A stretch of DNA of 64,000 nt, from positions 4,092,001-4,156,000 of the forward strand of contig NZ_CP043641.1 of NCBI RefSeq assembly GCF_014217625.1. Direction: 5' to 3'. Positions 55,311 through 63,681 of this stretch are shown here, one piece after another. The notes under the pieces are model-generated. The model did not search any database. It was not told where the DNA came from and saw nothing but the letters and a program-made list of their open reading frames with translations. Position numbers and translations under genes: made by a program. This stretch comes from Leifsonia shinshuensis. GTDB taxonomy: Bacteria > Actinomycetota > Actinomycetes > Actinomycetales > Microbacteriaceae. Each line of letters opens with the position of its first letter. The stretch's first letter is position 1.

Positions 55311-55378
55311 CCATCCGTTCCGCCAGTTGTGCACGGGACGGCACGGCGTTGTCGCGTGCACAACTCAGGAACAGATGG
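55311..55378. repeat. Long imperfect inverted repeat between glyA and folD
   Basis: Inner arms AGTTGTGCACG (55325-55335) and CGTGCACAACT (55355-55365) match perfectly. Outer arms CCATCCGTTCC (55311-55321) and GGAACAGATGG (55368-55378) match at 10 of 11 bases. The RNA would fold into a stem of over 20 bp. It ends 12 nt before folD, over its ribosome region. It may be an attenuator, or a repeated extragenic palindrome; no T run follows. Confidence 0.8.
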
Positions 55379-55390
55379 ATGGAGGCCGGA

Positions 55391-56272
55391 GTGACGGCGA
55401 AGGTTTTGGACGGGAAGGCCACGGCGGCCGAGATCAAGGCGGAGTTGAAGGGGCGCGTGAGCGCGCTGCGCGAGCAGGGCGTCGTGCCGGGGCTCGGCAC
55501 GATCCTGGTCGGCGACGACCCGGGATCGCAGTGGTACGTCGCGGGCAAGCACCGCGACTGCGCGGAGGTCGGCATCGCCTCCATCCGCCGCGACCTGCCC
55601 GCGGACATCTCGCAGGCGGAGCTCGAGGCCGTAGTCGAGGACCTGAACGACGACCCGGACTGCACCGGGTTCATCGTCCAGCTCCCGCTGCCGTCGCACA
55701 TCGACACCGACGCGATCCTGGAGCTGGTCGACCCCGCGAAGGACGCCGACGGCCTGCACCCGACGAACCTGGGCCGCCTGGTGCTGAACGTCAACCGGCC
55801 GATCACGACGCCGCTGCCGTGCACGCCGCGCGGCGTCATCGAGCTGATGCTGCGGCACGGCATCGACCTGAACGGCAAGCACGTCGTGGTCGTCGGCCGC
55901 GGCGTGACCGTGGGCCGCGCGATCGGCTCGCTGCTCACCCGCCGCGAGTACAACGCCACCGTGACGCTCACCCACACCGGCACGGTCGACCTCGACGGCA
56001 TCCTGCGCAGCGCGGACGTGATCGTCGCCGCCGCGGGCGTGGCCGGCCTGGTCACCGCCGACAACGTGAAGCCGGGCGCCATCGTCCTCGACGTCGGCGT
56101 GAGCCGGGTGGAGGACCCCGTGACGGGCAAGAGCAAGGTCGCCGGCGATGTGGCGGACGACGTGGCCGAGGTCGCCGCGTGGGTCTCGCCGAACCCGGGC
56201 GGCGTCGGCCCGATGACGCGCGCGCTGCTGTTGCAGAACGTGGTGGAGTCCGCGGAGCGGGCGCTGGCATGA
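55391..56272 (+). CDS. folD: Methylenetetrahydrofolate dehydrogenase / methenyltetrahydrofolate cyclohydrolase
   Basis: Makes 10-formyl-THF from 5,10-methylene-THF in two steps. The 293-residue protein has [18 protein letters not shown] (with the catalytic Lys in the YxxxK pattern), [25 protein letters not shown] and the NADP loop [16 protein letters not shown] 55391 follows GGAGGCCGGA. It acts directly after glyA in the pathway and lies behind it; ybaK overlaps its stop. Confidence 0.96.
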   Translation: MTAKVLDGKATAAEIKAELKGRVSALREQGVVPGLGTILVGDDPGSQWYVAGKHRDCAEVGIASIRRDLPADISQAELEAVVEDLNDDPDCTGFIVQLPLPSHIDTDAILELVDPAKDADGLHPTNLGRLVLNVNRPITTPLPCTPRGVIELMLRHGIDLNGKHVVVVGRGVTVGRAIGSLLTRREYNATVTLTHTGTVDLDGILRSADVIVAAAGVAGLVTADNVKPGAIVLDVGVSRVEDPVTGKSKVAGDVADDVAEVAAWVSPNPGGVGPMTRALLLQNVVESAERALA

Positions 56273-56760
56273 CCGCGGACGAGCGCACGCATCCCGCCGT
56301 CGAGCGGGTGCAGGCCGCGCTGCTGGAGGCCGGGATCGAGCCGCGCGTGCGCTGGTTCGAGTCCGCGACGCCGACCGCGGTCTCGGCCGCTGCCGAGCTG
56401 GGCGTGGAGGTCGGGGCGATCGCCAACTCCCTGGTCTTCACGATCGACGGCGAGCCCCTGCTGGTGATGACCTCGGGCGCGCACCGCGTCGACACCGCGT
56501 TCCTCGGCGAACGGCTCGGCGGCCGCATCCGCCGCGCGGACGCCGAGACGGTGAAGGCCGCGACCGGCCAGACGATCGGCGGCGTCGCTCCGCTCGGGCA
56601 TCCCGAGCGGCTGCGCACGGTCGTGGACGTGGCGCTCGCCGGCTACCCGGAGGTCTGGGCCGCCGCCGGCCACGCGCACACGGTCTTCCCGACGACGTTC
56701 GACGAGCTCGTCCGCATCACCGGCGGCGAGCCCGGCCCGGTCGAGCCCGCCGAGGCCTAG
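56269..56760 (+). CDS. YbaK/ProRS-associated aminoacyl-tRNA deacylase family protein
   Basis: A 163-residue YbaK-domain protein that may clear mischarged tRNA (Cys-tRNA-Pro type). Seen are the [22 protein letters not shown] lysine/asparagine region with Asn in place of the usual Lys-Ser-Leu pattern, [24 protein letters not shown] with the substrate GG(V/I)xPxGH loop, and a C-terminal [11 protein letters not shown] overlaps the folD stop (ATGA). Confidence 0.9.
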   Translation: MTADERTHPAVERVQAALLEAGIEPRVRWFESATPTAVSAAAELGVEVGAIANSLVFTIDGEPLLVMTSGAHRVDTAFLGERLGGRIRRADAETVKAATGQTIGGVAPLGHPERLRTVVDVALAGYPEVWAAAGHAHTVFPTTFDELVRITGGEPGPVEPAEA

Positions 56761-56766
56761 GACCTC

Positions 56767-57279
56767 TCAGCCCGCCGGGTGCTCCGTGACGTGCTGGAGG
56801 TAGGCCTTCGCGTTGCGGAGGATGCCGGCGCGCTCCTCCTCGGTGAGCTCGCGGCGTACCTTGCCGGGGACTCCGGCGACCAGCGATCCGGGCGGGATGA
56901 CCGCGCCTTCGAGAACGACCGTCCCGGCCGCCAGCAGCGAGCCCGCGCCGACGACCGCGCCGTTCAGCACCGTCGCGTGCATCCCGACCAGCACGCCGTC
57001 CTCGATCGTGCAGCCGTGCAGCACGGCGTTGTGGCCGACCGAGACGTCCGCGCCGATGGTCAGCGGGAAGCCGTGGTCGACATGGCACGACACGTTGTCC
57101 TGGAGGTTGCTGCGCTCGCCGAGCACGATGTCCTCCGCCTCCGCGCGCAGCACCGCGTTGTACCAGACGCTGGAGCCCGCGAGGAGCCGCACCCGTCCCG
57201 CGAGCACGGCGCCGGCCGCGACGAAGGCGTCGTCCGCGACGCGGGGGGTGGAGCCGTCGGTGAGCGTGATGATGGTCAT
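56767..57279 (-). CDS. Gamma-class carbonic anhydrase family protein
   Basis: A 170-residue left-handed beta-helix protein built of hexapeptide repeats. Three histidines that should hold the metal are in NVSCHVDHGFPLTIGADVSVGHNAVLHG. Relatives interconvert CO2 and bicarbonate or act as YrdA-type proteins without proven activity. ATG 57279 is chosen over GTG 57285 since TAAGGT ends 6 nt before the ATG. Confidence 0.9.
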   Translation of the reverse strand: MTIITLTDGSTPRVADDAFVAAGAVLAGRVRLLAGSSVWYNAVLRAEAEDIVLGERSNLQDNVSCHVDHGFPLTIGADVSVGHNAVLHGCTIEDGVLVGMHATVLNGAVVGAGSLLAAGTVVLEGAVIPPGSLVAGVPGKVRRELTEEERAGILRNAKAYLQHVTEHPAG

Positions 57280-57285
57280 GCCCAC

Positions 57286-57291
57286 ACCTTA
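57286..57291 (-). promoter_or_regulatory. -10 element for the leaderless carbonic anhydrase gene
   Basis: On the minus strand TAAGGT ends 6 nt before the ATG at 57279, in the 26-nt gap after the upstream hydrolase gene, so the gene can be transcribed alone. Confidence 0.55.
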
Positions 57292-57305
57292 CGATGCGGC
57301 GGCGG

Positions 57306-58094
57306 TCACTCGTCGACGAGCACGAACCGCCGGCGCACGACGCGCGCCCCCGGCTCGTCGCCCGCCTCGTCCAGCGCCGACAGCACCCGGTCGAGGATGC
57401 GCGGCGGCAGCGCAAGCGGCAGCTCGTCCGGCTGGTCGAGCGTCCCGGGCGGGTAGATGACGCCGGGGGTGTCGGACATCTCGACGTGCGCGCCGCGCAG
57501 CTCCCGTACGGGCGCGGTCGGCGCGTCCCGGAAGCGGATCAGCCGCTCGATCGTCGCCCGGTACTGCGCGCGGTCGCGCACATACAGATGCCCGGGCAGC
57601 ACCGTGTCGCCGGAGAACAGGATGCCGGTCTCGCGGTCGAAGAACGCCACGGCCGAGGGTTCGTGCCCCGGGCCGCCGATAACGTCGACAGTGCGACGGC
57701 CGAGCGAGAACTCCACCGTCTCTTCCGGCCAGGAGCGGAATCCGAAGAAGGAGATCACCTGTGCGGGCGTGGTCCCGACCAGCGTCGTCCCAGGCCGGCC
57801 GGCCAGCAGCGGGTCGCCGGCGATGTGGTCGCGGTGCGCGTGGCTGTGCGCCACGACGAGCGGATACGGCCGGGTGAAGACGGCCGGGTTGCGGCGCAGC
57901 CACTCCGCCGTCAGCCGGTCGATCGTCGCGCGCAGCGAGAACACCGCTTCGTCGTTCGTCGCCCCGGTGTCGATGAGCAGCGCCCGCTCCCGCCCGAACA
58001 GCAGGAACAGGAACGGCGCCTCCCAGTGCGACGACTTCGGCTGGCGGACCTGGACCGTGTCGGGGCTCAGCCAGGTGATCTCCGGTGCGCTCAT
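57306..58094 (-). CDS. Metallo-beta-lactamase-fold hydrolase
   Basis: A 262-residue protein with the metal signature HSHAHRDHIAGD (near residues 87-98), then GGPGHEPSAVAFFDRETGILFSGD typical of glyoxalase II/teichoic acid esterase-like relatives. Substrate unknown. ATG at 58094 has CAGAAT ending 6 nt upstream, again a leaderless pattern. Confidence 0.88.
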   Translation of the reverse strand: MSAPEITWLSPDTVQVRQPKSSHWEAPFLFLLFGRERALLIDTGATNDEAVFSLRATIDRLTAEWLRRNPAVFTRPYPLVVAHSHAHRDHIAGDPLLAGRPGTTLVGTTPAQVISFFGFRSWPEETVEFSLGRRTVDVIGGPGHEPSAVAFFDRETGILFSGDTVLPGHLYVRDRAQYRATIERLIRFRDAPTAPVRELRGAHVEMSDTPGVIYPPGTLDQPDELPLALPPRILDRVLSALDEAGDEPGARVVRRRFVLVDE

Positions 58095-58137
58095 CGTCCT
58101 ATTCTGGCGAATCCGCGTGACGGGAGGATGAACGGCC

Positions 58138-59298
58138 TCAGCTCTCGCGCCGCGAGCCCTCCGACGCGTTCACCGTGAACAGCTCCGGCTGGCCGAAGCC
58201 GTGCTCCGCGAACGCCCCGTCGAGCGCGACCTGCACGCGGCTGAGCGCGTCGACCGGCACCAGCGCGATCGCCGAGCCGCCGAAGCCGCCGCCGGTCATC
58301 CGGGCGCCGATCGCGCCATTGGCCTGCGCAGTCTCCACTGCGAGGTCGAGCTCCGGGACAGAGATCTCGAAGTCGTCGCGCATGGAGACGTGGGAGGCGT
58401 CCAGCAGGTCGCCGATCGCGGTCGGGCCGCTCTCGCGGAGGATGCGGACGGTGTCGAGGACGCGCTGGTCCTCGGTCACGACGTGCCGCACCCGGCGGAA
58501 GGTCACGTCGTCCAGGAGCTCGCGGGCGCGCGGGAGGTCGTCCACGCTCACGTCCCGCAGCGACTCGACTCCGAGCGCCGCGGCTCCGGCCTCGCACGAC
58601 GCCCGGCGCTCGGCGTAGCCGCCGGTCGCGTGCGCGTGGGTGACGCCGGTGTCCACGATGAGGACGGCGAGGCCGGCTTCCTCGAGCCCGAGCGGCACGA
58701 TCTGCGACTCCAGCGAGCGGCAGTCGAGGAACACCGCGGCGTCCTGCTGGCCGAGCAGCGAAGCGGACTGGTCCATGATGCCGGTCGGGGCGCCGACGAC
58801 GATGTTCTCGCTGCGCTGGCCGACGCGGGCGAGCGTCTGGCGGTCGAGGCCCAGCCGCCACACGTCGTTGAGCGCGAGAGCGGTCGCGCCCTCGATCGCG
58901 GCGGACGACGACAGGCCGGCGCCGACCGGGACGTTGGAGTCGAGCAGGAGGTCGAAGCCCGGCACGGCCGCGAGGTCGGCGCCGAACTCGCCGAGCGCCC
59001 AGGCGACGCCGAGCGGGTAGGCCGACCAGCCGTCGAGGGCGTCGGGGGAGAGCCGGTCGAGGTCGATCTCCACCAGCTCGTCCGCGAAGGTGCTGCCGAC
59101 CCGGACGGTGCGGTCGTCGCGCAGCCCGAGCGCAGCGACGGTGCGGCGGTTGATCGCGAACGGCAGCACGAAGCCGAGGTTGTAGTCGGTGTGCTCGCCG
59201 ATCAGGTTCACCCGGCCGGGGCTCGACCAGACGCCGTCGGGTTCCCGGCCGAAGATCGAGACGAAGTCGTCGCGGACGCCGGTGCGCAGGTCGGTCAT
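58138..59298 (-). CDS. galK: Galactokinase
   Basis: Phosphorylates galactose at C1 in the Leloir pathway. The 386-residue GHMP kinase has the galactokinase signature GRVNLIGEHTDYNLGFVLP, the ATP loop VPVGAGLSSSAAIEG and GGGFGGSAIAL near the C-terminus. Its ATG overlaps the galT stop (ATGA), so the pair is coupled. Confidence 0.96.
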   Translation of the reverse strand: MTDLRTGVRDDFVSIFGREPDGVWSSPGRVNLIGEHTDYNLGFVLPFAINRRTVAALGLRDDRTVRVGSTFADELVEIDLDRLSPDALDGWSAYPLGVAWALGEFGADLAAVPGFDLLLDSNVPVGAGLSSSAAIEGATALALNDVWRLGLDRQTLARVGQRSENIVVGAPTGIMDQSASLLGQQDAAVFLDCRSLESQIVPLGLEEAGLAVLIVDTGVTHAHATGGYAERRASCEAGAAALGVESLRDVSVDDLPRARELLDDVTFRRVRHVVTEDQRVLDTVRILRESGPTAIGDLLDASHVSMRDDFEISVPELDLAVETAQANGAIGARMTGGGFGGSAIALVPVDALSRVQVALDGAFAEHGFGQPELFTVNASEGSRRES

Positions 59299-60494
59299 GC
59301 GGGGATCTTTCCTTCGGGGGTGGAGGTGGGAGCGGGGACGGTCACGAGTCCGGAGATGCCGGCGGGCAGCTCGCCCACCGGGTCGTCGCGGTCGGCGCGG
59401 GCGACGGCCTCGCGGAGCGCGGCGGCGGCCTGCTCGGGCGGGATGTCGCCGATCCACGCGCCCATCGCCGACTCGGAGCCGGCCAGGAACTTCAGCTTAT
59501 CCGCGCCGCGGCGGGGGGAGGTCAGCTGCAGCATGAGCCGGATGTCGTCGCGGTGCGCGTCGACCGGCGCCTGGTGCCACGCCGCGATGTAGGGCGTGGG
59601 GGAGTCGTAGAGCGCGTCGACGCCGCGCAGCACGCGCAGGTAGAGGGTGGCGAGCTCGTCACGCTCGGCCTCCGACGTGGCGGCGAGGTCGGGGATGTGC
59701 CGGTGCGGCAGCACGTGGATCTCGATCGGCCAGCGCGCGGCGAACGGCACGTACGCCGTCCAGTGCTCGCCGGCGAGGATGACCCGCTCCGACGCGCGCT
59801 CGCGCTCCAGGATGTCCGCGAACAGCGTCGGCCCGTAGCTCTCCAGCGACCGGATGAGGGCGCTCGTTCGCGGGGTGATGTACGGGTACGCGTAGATCTG
59901 CCCGTGCGGGTGGTGCAGGGTGACGCCGATGGCCTCCCCGCGGTTCTCGAACGGGAACACCTGGCGCACGTTCGGGAGGGCGGAGAGCGCGGCGGTGCGG
60001 TCGGCCCACGCCTCGATGACGGTGCGCGCCCTGGTCGGCGTGAGGCTGCCGAACGAGCCGGTCGTGGCGGGGCTGAAGCAGACGACCTCGCAACGGCCGA
60101 CGGAGGTGCGCGTGCGCTCGAGGCCGACAGCGGTGAGGTCGTCGAGGTCGACGGGCTGGTTCGCGTCCTCCAGCAGCGGGCCGAACGACGGCGACTTGTT
60201 CTCGAAGACCGCGACGTCGTAGACGCTCGGGATCTCGGACGGGTTGGCCGGCGTGGCCGGCGCCAGCGGGTCGAACTCGGCCGGCGGCAGCATGACGCGA
60301 TTCTGCCGGGCGGCGGCGATGGACACCCACTCGCCCGTCAGCGGGTCCTGGCGCATGGTCGCGGTGGCGGGCCGCGGCGCGGGCTCGCGGAGGTCGGGGG
60401 CGCGCTCGGGGTCGAGGGCGGAGTCCGGGTCGTCGTAGTAGATGAGGTCGCGACCGTCGGACAGGCGGTGCGGGCGCTTCGTGATGGCGGCCAT
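59295..60494 (-). CDS. galT: Galactose-1-phosphate uridylyltransferase
   Basis: Swaps UMP between UDP-glucose and galactose 1-phosphate. The 399-residue protein has RQDPLTGEWVSIAAARQNR, the active-site HPHGQIYAYP with the nucleophilic His, and HVLPHRHIPDLAATSEAERDEL. ATG follows GAAAGG and lies next to an operator. galE is not in the window. Confidence 0.96.
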   Translation of the reverse strand: MAAITKRPHRLSDGRDLIYYDDPDSALDPERAPDLREPAPRPATATMRQDPLTGEWVSIAAARQNRVMLPPAEFDPLAPATPANPSEIPSVYDVAVFENKSPSFGPLLEDANQPVDLDDLTAVGLERTRTSVGRCEVVCFSPATTGSFGSLTPTRARTVIEAWADRTAALSALPNVRQVFPFENRGEAIGVTLHHPHGQIYAYPYITPRTSALIRSLESYGPTLFADILERERASERVILAGEHWTAYVPFAARWPIEIHVLPHRHIPDLAATSEAERDELATLYLRVLRGVDALYDSPTPYIAAWHQAPVDAHRDDIRLMLQLTSPRRGADKLKFLAGSESAMGAWIGDIPPEQAAAALREAVARADRDDPVGELPAGISGLVTVPAPTSTPEGKIPA

Positions 60495-60500
60495 GCTTAC

Positions 60501-60549
60501 CTTTCGTTTCCGAAAGCAAATGTACCGATTGACTTGCGGATTGACAAGT
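60501..60549. promoter_or_regulatory. Divergent gal promoter and operator region
   Basis: On the minus strand TTGTCA (60547-60542) and TACATT (60524-60519) have a 17-nt spacer, a strong promoter for galTK. CTTTCG/CGAAAG (60501-60506 with 60511-60516) overlaps its start site. A second repeat, GATTGAC (60527-60533 and 60539-60545), and ACTTG/CAAGT arms (60532-60536 and 60545-60549) overlap both promoters; TTGACA at 60541 may serve the DeoR gene. These are the likely DeoR sites. Confidence 0.6.
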
Positions 60550-60576
60550 AAACGTAAGCGCTGGAGCATTGCCGGT

Positions 60577-61362
60577 ATGAGCGAACCGCTGCCCGCCGCC
60601 CTCCGCCGCGAGCGGATGCTCGACCTGATCGGCCGCACCGGGTTCGTCCGCGTCGCTGAACTGAGCGAGGCGTTCCAGGTCTCGGACGTCACAGTCCGCT
60701 CCGACCTCGACGCCCTCGACGCCCAGCAGAGCATCCGCCGCGTCCATGGCGGGGCCGTGCTCCGCGGTGCGGGCACGCGCGAGGCGAGCTTCGAGGAGGC
60801 GCTGGAGTCGTCCGCCGACGAGAAGCGCAGGATCGGCGCGGCCGCCGCGGCGCTGGTCGCGTCCGGCAGCAGCGTCCTGCTCGACGTCGGCACCACGACC
60901 GCCGCGATCGCTCGCACCCTGGCCGATCGCGACGACCTGGAAGACGTGACGGTCATCACCAACGGCCTCACCATCGCGCTCGAACTGGAGCGGGCCATCC
61001 CGCGCTTCCAGGTGGTCGTCACCGGTGGCACGCTTCGGCCGCTGCAGCATTCTCTGGTCGAGCCGCTGGCCTCGATGCTGCTGGAGCGCGTCCACGCCGA
61101 CCTGGCGTTCATCGGCTGCACGGGCGTCGACCCCGTGGGCGGGATCACCAATGTGAACCTCCCGGAGGCCGACCTCAAACGGGTCATGGTGGCCTCCTCG
61201 GGCCGTGCTCTGGTCGTCGCCGACGGCTCCAAGCTCGGCCGTACGCACGTCGGCCGCATCGCCGCGCTGGAGGAGGTGGCCGGCCTCGTCACCGGAGAGT
61301 CGGCCGACGCGGACGCCGTGCGAGCGCTGCGGGCCGCAGGCCTGCCCGTGACCATCGCCTAG
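60577..61362 (+). CDS. DeoR-family repressor of the gal genes
   Basis: A 261-residue regulator. The helix-turn-helix lies in the first 60 residues (RRERMLDLIGRTGFVRVAEL, then VSDVTVRSDLDAL). The C-terminal sugar-phosphate sensor has LLDVGTTTAAIA and ALVVADGSKLGRTHVG. It is divergent from galTK and 15 nt upstream of galM, so it most likely controls both, with galactose 1-phosphate or a related phosphate as inducer (inference). Confidence 0.92.
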   Translation: MSEPLPAALRRERMLDLIGRTGFVRVAELSEAFQVSDVTVRSDLDALDAQQSIRRVHGGAVLRGAGTREASFEEALESSADEKRRIGAAAAALVASGSSVLLDVGTTTAAIARTLADRDDLEDVTVITNGLTIALELERAIPRFQVVVTGGTLRPLQHSLVEPLASMLLERVHADLAFIGCTGVDPVGGITNVNLPEADLKRVMVASSGRALVVADGSKLGRTHVGRIAALEEVAGLVTGESADADAVRALRAAGLPVTIA

Positions 61363-61365
61363 GAA

Positions 61366-61371
61366 TACGCT
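61366..61371 (+). promoter_or_regulatory. -10 element for leaderless galM
   Basis: TACGCT ends 6 nt before the galM ATG, allowing transcription separate from the DeoR gene. Confidence 0.5.
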
Positions 61372-61377
61372 GTCCCC

Positions 61378-62313
61378 ATGCGCGCACCGACCGGAGAACA
61401 GTACGACCTCGAGTTCGGCGATCTGACCGCGACGGTCACGCAGGTGGCCGCCGGCCTCCGCACCCTCCGGTACGGGGGAGTGGACATCCTGGAGCCCTTC
61501 CCGGAGGACTCGACGCCGCCCTCGGCCGACGGCATCGTGCTGATGCCGTGGCCGAACCGGGTGAAGGACGGCGTCTGGGAGCTGGACGGCGTGCCGCAGC
61601 GGCTCGCCCTCACCGAGCCGGCGCTCGGCAACGCGTCGCACGGGCTCCTGCGCCACCGCCCGTACGCGCTGGTCGAGCGCACCGACTCGGCGGTGACCCA
61701 GGCGGCGACGATCTACCCGGAGGCCGGCTACCCGTTCATCCTCGACACCACGGTCACGCACGAGCTCGACACGGAGGGCCTGACGGTCACGCACACCGTG
61801 ACGAACCGCGGTGAGCGGAGCGCGCCGGTCGCCATCGGCGCGCACCCGTACCTCCGGATCGGGGACGTCCCGGCGACGCAGCTCACGCTGACGGTCCACG
61901 CCGGCACCCGGTTCGAGACCGACGACCGGCTGAACGTGACCGGCGAAGCGCCCGTCGCGGGCACCCGGTTCGACCTCTCCGAGGGCGGCGTCGTGGCCGA
62001 CCTCGACCTCAACGACGGCTTCGGCGACCTGCGCTCGCCCGTCGAGCACGTGCTCTCCGCGGCGGACGGCCGCACGGTCACGCTGTGGGGCGACGCGTCG
62101 TTCGCCTACGTCCAGGTGTTCACCCACCGGGCCTTCGCGACGAAGGAGGCCGGGGAGGTCGCGCTCGCCGTGGAGCCGATGACAGCCCCGGCGAACGCGC
62201 TCAACACCGGTCAGGGTCTGCGCTGGGTGGAGCCGGGCGAGACCTGGACCGCACAGTGGGGCATCCGGCCGCGCGGCTTCGCGTCGGACTCCTACCTGGC
62301 GAGCTGGGGGTAG
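61378..62313 (+). CDS. galM: Aldose 1-epimerase family protein
   Basis: Interconverts the alpha and beta forms of galactose so galactokinase can use it. The 311-residue protein has NASHGLLRHRPY and IGAHPYLRIGD with the two active-site histidines, and the C-terminal catalytic Glu in AVEPMTAPANALNTGQGL. It has the form of the bacterial galactose mutarotase-like group. Its last 22 nt overlap the end of the convergent dehydrogenase gene. Confidence 0.9.
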   Translation: MRAPTGEQYDLEFGDLTATVTQVAAGLRTLRYGGVDILEPFPEDSTPPSADGIVLMPWPNRVKDGVWELDGVPQRLALTEPALGNASHGLLRHRPYALVERTDSAVTQAATIYPEAGYPFILDTTVTHELDTEGLTVTHTVTNRGERSAPVAIGAHPYLRIGDVPATQLTLTVHAGTRFETDDRLNVTGEAPVAGTRFDLSEGGVVADLDLNDGFGDLRSPVEHVLSAADGRTVTLWGDASFAYVQVFTHRAFATKEAGEVALAVEPMTAPANALNTGQGLRWVEPGETWTAQWGIRPRGFASDSYLASWG

Positions 62314-62996
62314 AGGACGCGCACGTCCTGGTGGAGCACCGCCTTCACTTGCTGCGCGGTCTCACCGACGATCGCCTCCGCGTCTCCCGCCGCGACGGCG
62401 TCGAGCGCTTCGGCGACGACCTGCGCCGGCGGCACCTTGTAGCCGTCCGCGTGCGCGGCCATCTCGGTGTCGACGTAGCCGACGTGCACACCGACCACCT
62501 GGATGCCCTGCGGCGCGAGCTCGACGCGGGCGGAGTTGCTGGCGGACCACAGCGCCGCCTTGCCCGCGCTGTAGGAGCCGATTGCGTACCAGCTCAGCGC
62601 GGAGTGCATGTTCACGATCGCGCCCCCGCCGTTGGCGGCGATCACTGGTGCGAAGGCGCGGGTCACGAGGACCGGCCCCCAGAAGTTGGTGTCGAACTCG
62701 CGGTGGATGGCGTCCAGGTCTCCGCTCACCAGGGACTGGTTCACCCCGATCCCGGCGTTGTTGACGAGCACCGTCACGTCCGTCGCGGCCTCGGCGGCCC
62801 GGCGGATGCTGTCCGCGTCGGTCACGTCCAGTTCGAGCGGGACGACGCGCGGGTCGGTGACGACGACCGATTCGGGGCGGCGTGCCGCGGCGTAGACCTT
62901 CGCGGCGCCGCGCTCGAGGAGTTCGGCGACGAACGCGGCGCCCAGCCCGCGGTTGGCGCCGGTGACGAGTGCGACGCGGCCGGTGATGTCGGTCAT
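62292..62996 (-). CDS. Short-chain dehydrogenase/reductase controlled by TetR
   Basis: A 234-residue SDR with the nucleotide loop TGANRGLG (about residues 12-19), NNAGIG, catalytic Ser-Tyr-Lys in MHSALSWYAIGSYSAGKAAL, and VGYVDTEMA. GGAGG precedes the ATG. It is divergent from a TetR regulator with a large operator between, so it is probably induced by the compound the regulator senses. Confidence 0.9.
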   Translation of the reverse strand: MTDITGRVALVTGANRGLGAAFVAELLERGAAKVYAAARRPESVVVTDPRVVPLELDVTDADSIRRAAEAATDVTVLVNNAGIGVNQSLVSGDLDAIHREFDTNFWGPVLVTRAFAPVIAANGGGAIVNMHSALSWYAIGSYSAGKAALWSASNSARVELAPQGIQVVGVHVGYVDTEMAAHADGYKVPPAQVVAEALDAVAAGDAEAIVGETAQQVKAVLHQDVRVLYPQLAR

Positions 62997-63009
62997 GGTT
63001 GTTCCTCCA

Positions 63010-63057
63010 AAAGTAAACCGATCTGTTTCCGACAATGTACACAGATCGGTTTACTTT
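63010..63057. promoter_or_regulatory. Long TetR operator
   Basis: Two 17-bp arms (63010-63026 and 63041-63057) are perfect reverse complements around a 14-nt spacer. Each arm also holds a near-palindrome centred on GATC (ACCGATCTGT and ACAGATCGGT), so two TetR dimers may bind side by side. The right arm covers TTTACT (63050-63055), a fair -35 for the TetR gene 17 nt before its TAGAAT. Confidence 0.8.
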
Positions 63058-63072
63058 CTGCAACCCGGCCTC

Positions 63073-63078
63073 TAGAAT
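63073..63078 (+). promoter_or_regulatory. -10 element for the leaderless TetR gene
   Basis: TAGAAT ends 6 nt before the ATG at 63085; its -35 lies within the operator, which implies autorepression. Confidence 0.65.
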
Positions 63079-63084
63079 CGACGC

Positions 63085-63681
63085 ATGACCACGACGACCA
63101 TCCCGCGCCCGAAGCCCCGGGAGCGTGTGCTGGACGCCGCCGCCCGGCTCTTCATCCGTGAGGGCGTCCACGCGGTCGGGGTCGACCGGCTCGCCCAGGA
63201 GGCCCAGGTCTCCAAGCGCTCCATCTACCAGCACTTCGAGAGCAAGGACGCGATCGTCGCAGACATGCTCACCGAGTACGGCCCACGCGTGGTCGCGGGC
63301 TACTTCAGCCAGGGGGACGACGACCGGACCCCGCGCGAGCGGGTGCTGCACGTCTACGACGCCCTCCATCGCGCCGCGGAGGCCGGCGACTACTTCGGCT
63401 GCCCGTTCGTCAACGTCGCCACCGAGCTCCGTGACAGGGACCACCCGGCCGCGCAGGTGGCGCAGCACTTCAAGGGCGAGCTGACCGCGTACTTCCAGCG
63501 CCAGGCCGAGGCAGCAGGGGCAGCCTCGCCGCACGTGCTCGCCGTCCAGCTCACACTGCTGTTCGACGGCGCGTCCGCGAGCGCTGCGCTGTGCGGCGGG
63601 ACACCGTTGGCCGCCCGGCTCGCTGCCGAGACACTGTGGGACGCGGCATTGCGGGACGCGGCGGTCAGCGCCGCCCGGTGA
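63085..63681 (+). CDS. TetR-family transcriptional repressor
   Basis: A 198-residue regulator. The N-terminal helix-turn-helix spans about residues 12-58 (RVLDAAARLFIREGVHAVGV, then VSKRSIYQHFESKDAIVADML). The C-terminal ligand domain, with the FGCPFVNVATEL stretch, resembles the AcrR/LmrA-like group with small organic ligands. It is divergent from the short-chain dehydrogenase it should control. Confidence 0.93.
   Translation: MTTTTIPRPKPRERVLDAAARLFIREGVHAVGVDRLAQEAQVSKRSIYQHFESKDAIVADMLTEYGPRVVAGYFSQGDDDRTPRERVLHVYDALHRAAEAGDYFGCPFVNVATELRDRDHPAAQVAQHFKGELTAYFQRQAEAAGAASPHVLAVQLTLLFDGASASAALCGGTPLAARLAAETLWDAALRDAAVSAAR

Noticed and set aside
53890..56679. A 929-codon open frame opposite glyA-folD-ybaK
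   Set aside because: It is the mirror of three firmly identified genes, with biased composition and no domain.
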